Shown: in pieces, positions 62,462 to 64,000 of the stretch
How the letters are laid out: every line of letters begins with the position of its first letter
Numbering within the stretch: position 1 is the stretch's first letter
Assembly: GCA_903893795.1 (NCBI GenBank)
Contig: CAITNO010000110.1
Location: 62,001 to 126,000, forward strand
Origin: Candidatus Hydrogenedentota bacterium
GTDB lineage: Bacteria; Hydrogenedentota; Hydrogenedentia; Hydrogenedentales; CAITNO01
DNA: 64,000 nt
Reading direction: 5' to 3'
The notes under the pieces: model-generated
Databases searched by the model: none
The model's input: the letters and a program-made list of their open reading frames with translations, nothing else
What the model was told of the DNA's origin: nothing
Translations under genes and position numbers: made by a program

Positions 62462-64000
62462 CTACCCCAGAAGCTCCCGGCGCGCCGCCTCAAACGCGAC
62501 CACCGCGCGGTCCGAATGGTCCGGCGGAAAGAGCAACCAGCCACAATGAACCCGCTCCATGCCTTTTGCCCGCAGTACCAGCGTTGGGGCCGCTTCGGCT
62601 ATGCCGAAGCGTGGACAATACCATCCCTGGTCGGGATCGTGTTTGCCCTGCAGCGCTTCGACGCGGTCCGCGCATTCGGGCATTATACCCAGCCGGGCCT
62701 CACCCCGCTGCGCCATCCAGACGCCTTCCGACTCGGTCAGTTCCGTGCCTGGATGAAAGTGGAGAAAACTCTCCACCTCAAGTAAACCCGTTCCCTCGAC
62801 ACGGTCCAGCACCGCCCAAAATCCAGCATCGGGGTCATGACGGACACAGCGGGTGTGCGTCCAGCCCTGCGACCAGCAGCAGCGGCCGCTGAATGTGGAT
62901 GCGCGGCCGCTCCTCTCCCATTCTGCCGACACTATCCGGTGGCGGCGCGCCACCCGGAACACGCCCCAGGCCTCCATGGGTTCCTGGCCGTTGATGCGGA
63001 CCGTGTTGTGCGCGCCTGCACTGCGGCAGTACTGCCGCAGCGGACTGTCGGCGTAGCCGTGGCAACCGCCGTCCACGATTAAACGTTGGCCTGCCATGGA
63101 AAGTTCGAAGGAGAATGGGTCGGCATGGGCGTGGCCGGGCTGATAGGGCGGACTGGGTGCGGCGGCTTTCAGAATCATGCGGTTCGCAGCGCCGCCAAGC
63201 ACATAGAACCCGGAGTCCTGCAACGCGGGGCGTTCTTCCAGGGACGGTTCCATCCGCAGGACTTCACGGGAAAGTCTTACCAGCGCCCCGCCAGGCATCG
63301 TTTCGCCAAACACGGCATCGCTGAAGAGCGGGATCTCGCCGTCGGGATGCAGGATATCCTCCAGAAAGTGGGTCATACGCCGCAGGGCATTGTCGAAAAA
63401 GGCGGGCGGGCCTGCCGCCGCGGCGCGCAGCACCAGCCCGTCGAAAAGGGCCTGCGCGTGATACATCGGACTGCGTTCATAATGTCCGCCATCGGGAAGA
63501 ATCTGCTCGACAATCTGCTCCTCCACCAGTTCCCATGCGCGCTGCCGCAACGGGACATTGCCGGTGGCTTCCGCCACCAGCGCCAGCGCCATCACCTCTT
63601 TGAGCAGATGGTTTGCGCACAGGTCATATTCCAGCCGCCGCTCCAGCCAGCCGGCCTGCTGGGCGCAGTCTGCCGCCGTAACACCGCATTCGGCGCCCAG
63701 CGCCGAGGCGGCCAGCAAGCCGTTGAACAAGCGGTCCGCCGTGGGGTGGGCATCCCAGGCCACGTCCGTCCCCGGCGGGTTGTGCCGCAGCCAGTCCTCC
63801 ACCCAGCGGGCGACCTGCGCCGCGTCATCGCCTGCAGTCACTTCGGAAGCTGCAGCGGCAAGCATTCGGGCCATGCGAAACCCATGGAGCTGATAGCGCC
63901 AAAGGCGGGAGAGGGACGCGTCCTGCCAGGGAATTTTGGCATTGCAGTCCACGCTTTGGTTCAAGAATGTGAATGTGTCGGCCCGAAGTGCCGACAGGTC
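62462..64000 (-). CDS. Heparinase II/III family lyase, N-terminus outside the window
   Basis: The track starts at a TTG at 63964, but the frame stays open to the window edge (the codons before it read ...RADTFTF), so the gene is truncated at its 5' end. The visible part has the family's alpha-toroid start (SLSRLWRYQLHGFRMA) and EVMALALVAEATGN, DGGHYERSPMYHAQ with the catalytic His/Tyr region, then the beta-sheet domain (PGHAHADPFSFELSMAGQRLIVDGG, the His-rich site). Such enzymes cleave acidic polysaccharides (heparin, alginate, oligoalginate). The substrate cannot be told from the sequence. Confidence 0.9.
   Translation of the reverse strand, partial: DLSALRADTFTFLNQSVDCNAKIPWQDASLSRLWRYQLHGFRMARMLAAAASEVTAGDDAAQVARWVEDWLRHNPPGTDVAWDAHPTADRLFNGLLAASALGAECGVTAADCAQQAGWLERRLEYDLCANHLLKEVMALALVAEATGNVPLRQRAWELVEEQIVEQILPDGGHYERSPMYHAQALFDGLVLRAAAAGPPAFFDNALRRMTHFLEDILHPDGEIPLFSDAVFGETMPGGALVRLSREVLRMEPSLEERPALQDSGFYVLGGAANRMILKAAAPSPPYQPGHAHADPFSFELSMAGQRLIVDGGCHGYADSPLRQYCRSAGAHNTVRINGQEPMEAWGVFRVARRHRIVSAEWERSGRASTFSGRCCWSQGWTHTRCVRHDPDAGFWAVLDRVEGTGLLEVESFLHFHPGTELTESEGVWMAQRGEARLGIMPECADRVEALQGKHDPDQGWYCPRFGIAEAAPTLVLRAKGMERVHCGWLLFPPDHSDRAVVAFEAARRELLG

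Noticed and set aside
1-64000. tRNA, rRNA, CRISPR array, IS element or prophage
   Set aside because: No transposase, integrase, cas gene, direct-repeat array or recognisable tRNA/rRNA stretch was seen, though a tRNA could be missed by eye.

Overview
The window looks like chromosomal DNA from a GC-rich, free-living, Gram-negative heterotroph. It combines large secreted Ig/kelch/PASTA proteins, many carbohydrate-active enzymes, C-terminal sorting tails of the [IV]PV[AT]G...GLAAL...RR type, split gcvPA/gcvPB, a full complex I operon with fused nuoBCD, a DUF1638 protein, and intergenic palindromes of a kind common in planctomycete/verrucomicrobial and Hydrogenedentota genomes. My best guess is candidate phylum Hydrogenedentota or a PVC relative. 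This is inference from gene content; no marker gene settles it. I saw no rRNA, tRNA, CRISPR array, transposase or phage module.

Layout. 1-11.6 kb is secreted and degradative: a truncated C1 cysteine peptidase, a pectate-lyase-fold protein, a 1617-aa modular surface protein (seven propeller repeats, three FN3, seven Ig, sorting tail), a lipoprotein and a GH27 alpha-galactosidase. 11.9-14.3 kb is housekeeping: aroF-type DAHP synthase, scpB and an RluB-type pseudouridine synthase. 14.4-19.7 kb holds a membrane M28 peptidase, a NahK-like kinase, a nitrilase-family hydrolase and a TlpA-like thioredoxin. 20.3-30.6 kb holds a large PKD/propeller lipoprotein, a second, AroG-type DAHP synthase with a terminator in its leader, mazG, a DapA-family aldolase, a 1236-aa GH42-like protein and a PHP phosphatase.

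30.7-45.2 kb is a complete minus-strand nuo operon (A-BCD-E-F-G-H-I-J-K-L-M-N) with mostly ATGA start/stop overlaps and a recognisable sigma70-type promoter. Divergent from it is a structured leader and a frameshifted WecA/MraY-family sugar-phosphate transferase. A small operon follows, coding a sigma-region-2-like protein and a STAS-like protein.

48.8-57 kb holds a kelch/HYR/PASTA secreted protein, a DUF1638 protein, a GH38-like Tat-exported protein and a PASTA lipoprotein. 57-62.3 kb is a glycine-cleavage operon, gcvT-gcvH-gcvPA-gcvPB-lplA, preceded by a ZTP (pfl) riboswitch and a promoter. The window ends inside a heparinase II/III family gene.

How it fits together: polysaccharide and protein breakdown outside the cell feeds a respiratory metabolism using complex I, while glycine/one-carbon flux is under ZTP control and GcvH lipoylation is encoded in the same operon. 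The strongest observations for follow-up are the ZTP riboswitch, the WecA-like frameshift with its lost Asp and structured leader, the sigma-like/STAS pair beside it, the leader terminator upstream of aroG, the NuoBCD fusion, and the near-identical palindromes sitting in convergent gene gaps. Where a start differs from the ORF track I moved it because of a Shine-Dalgarno site, a signal peptide or family length. Coordinates of short sites were counted by hand and may be off by a base.
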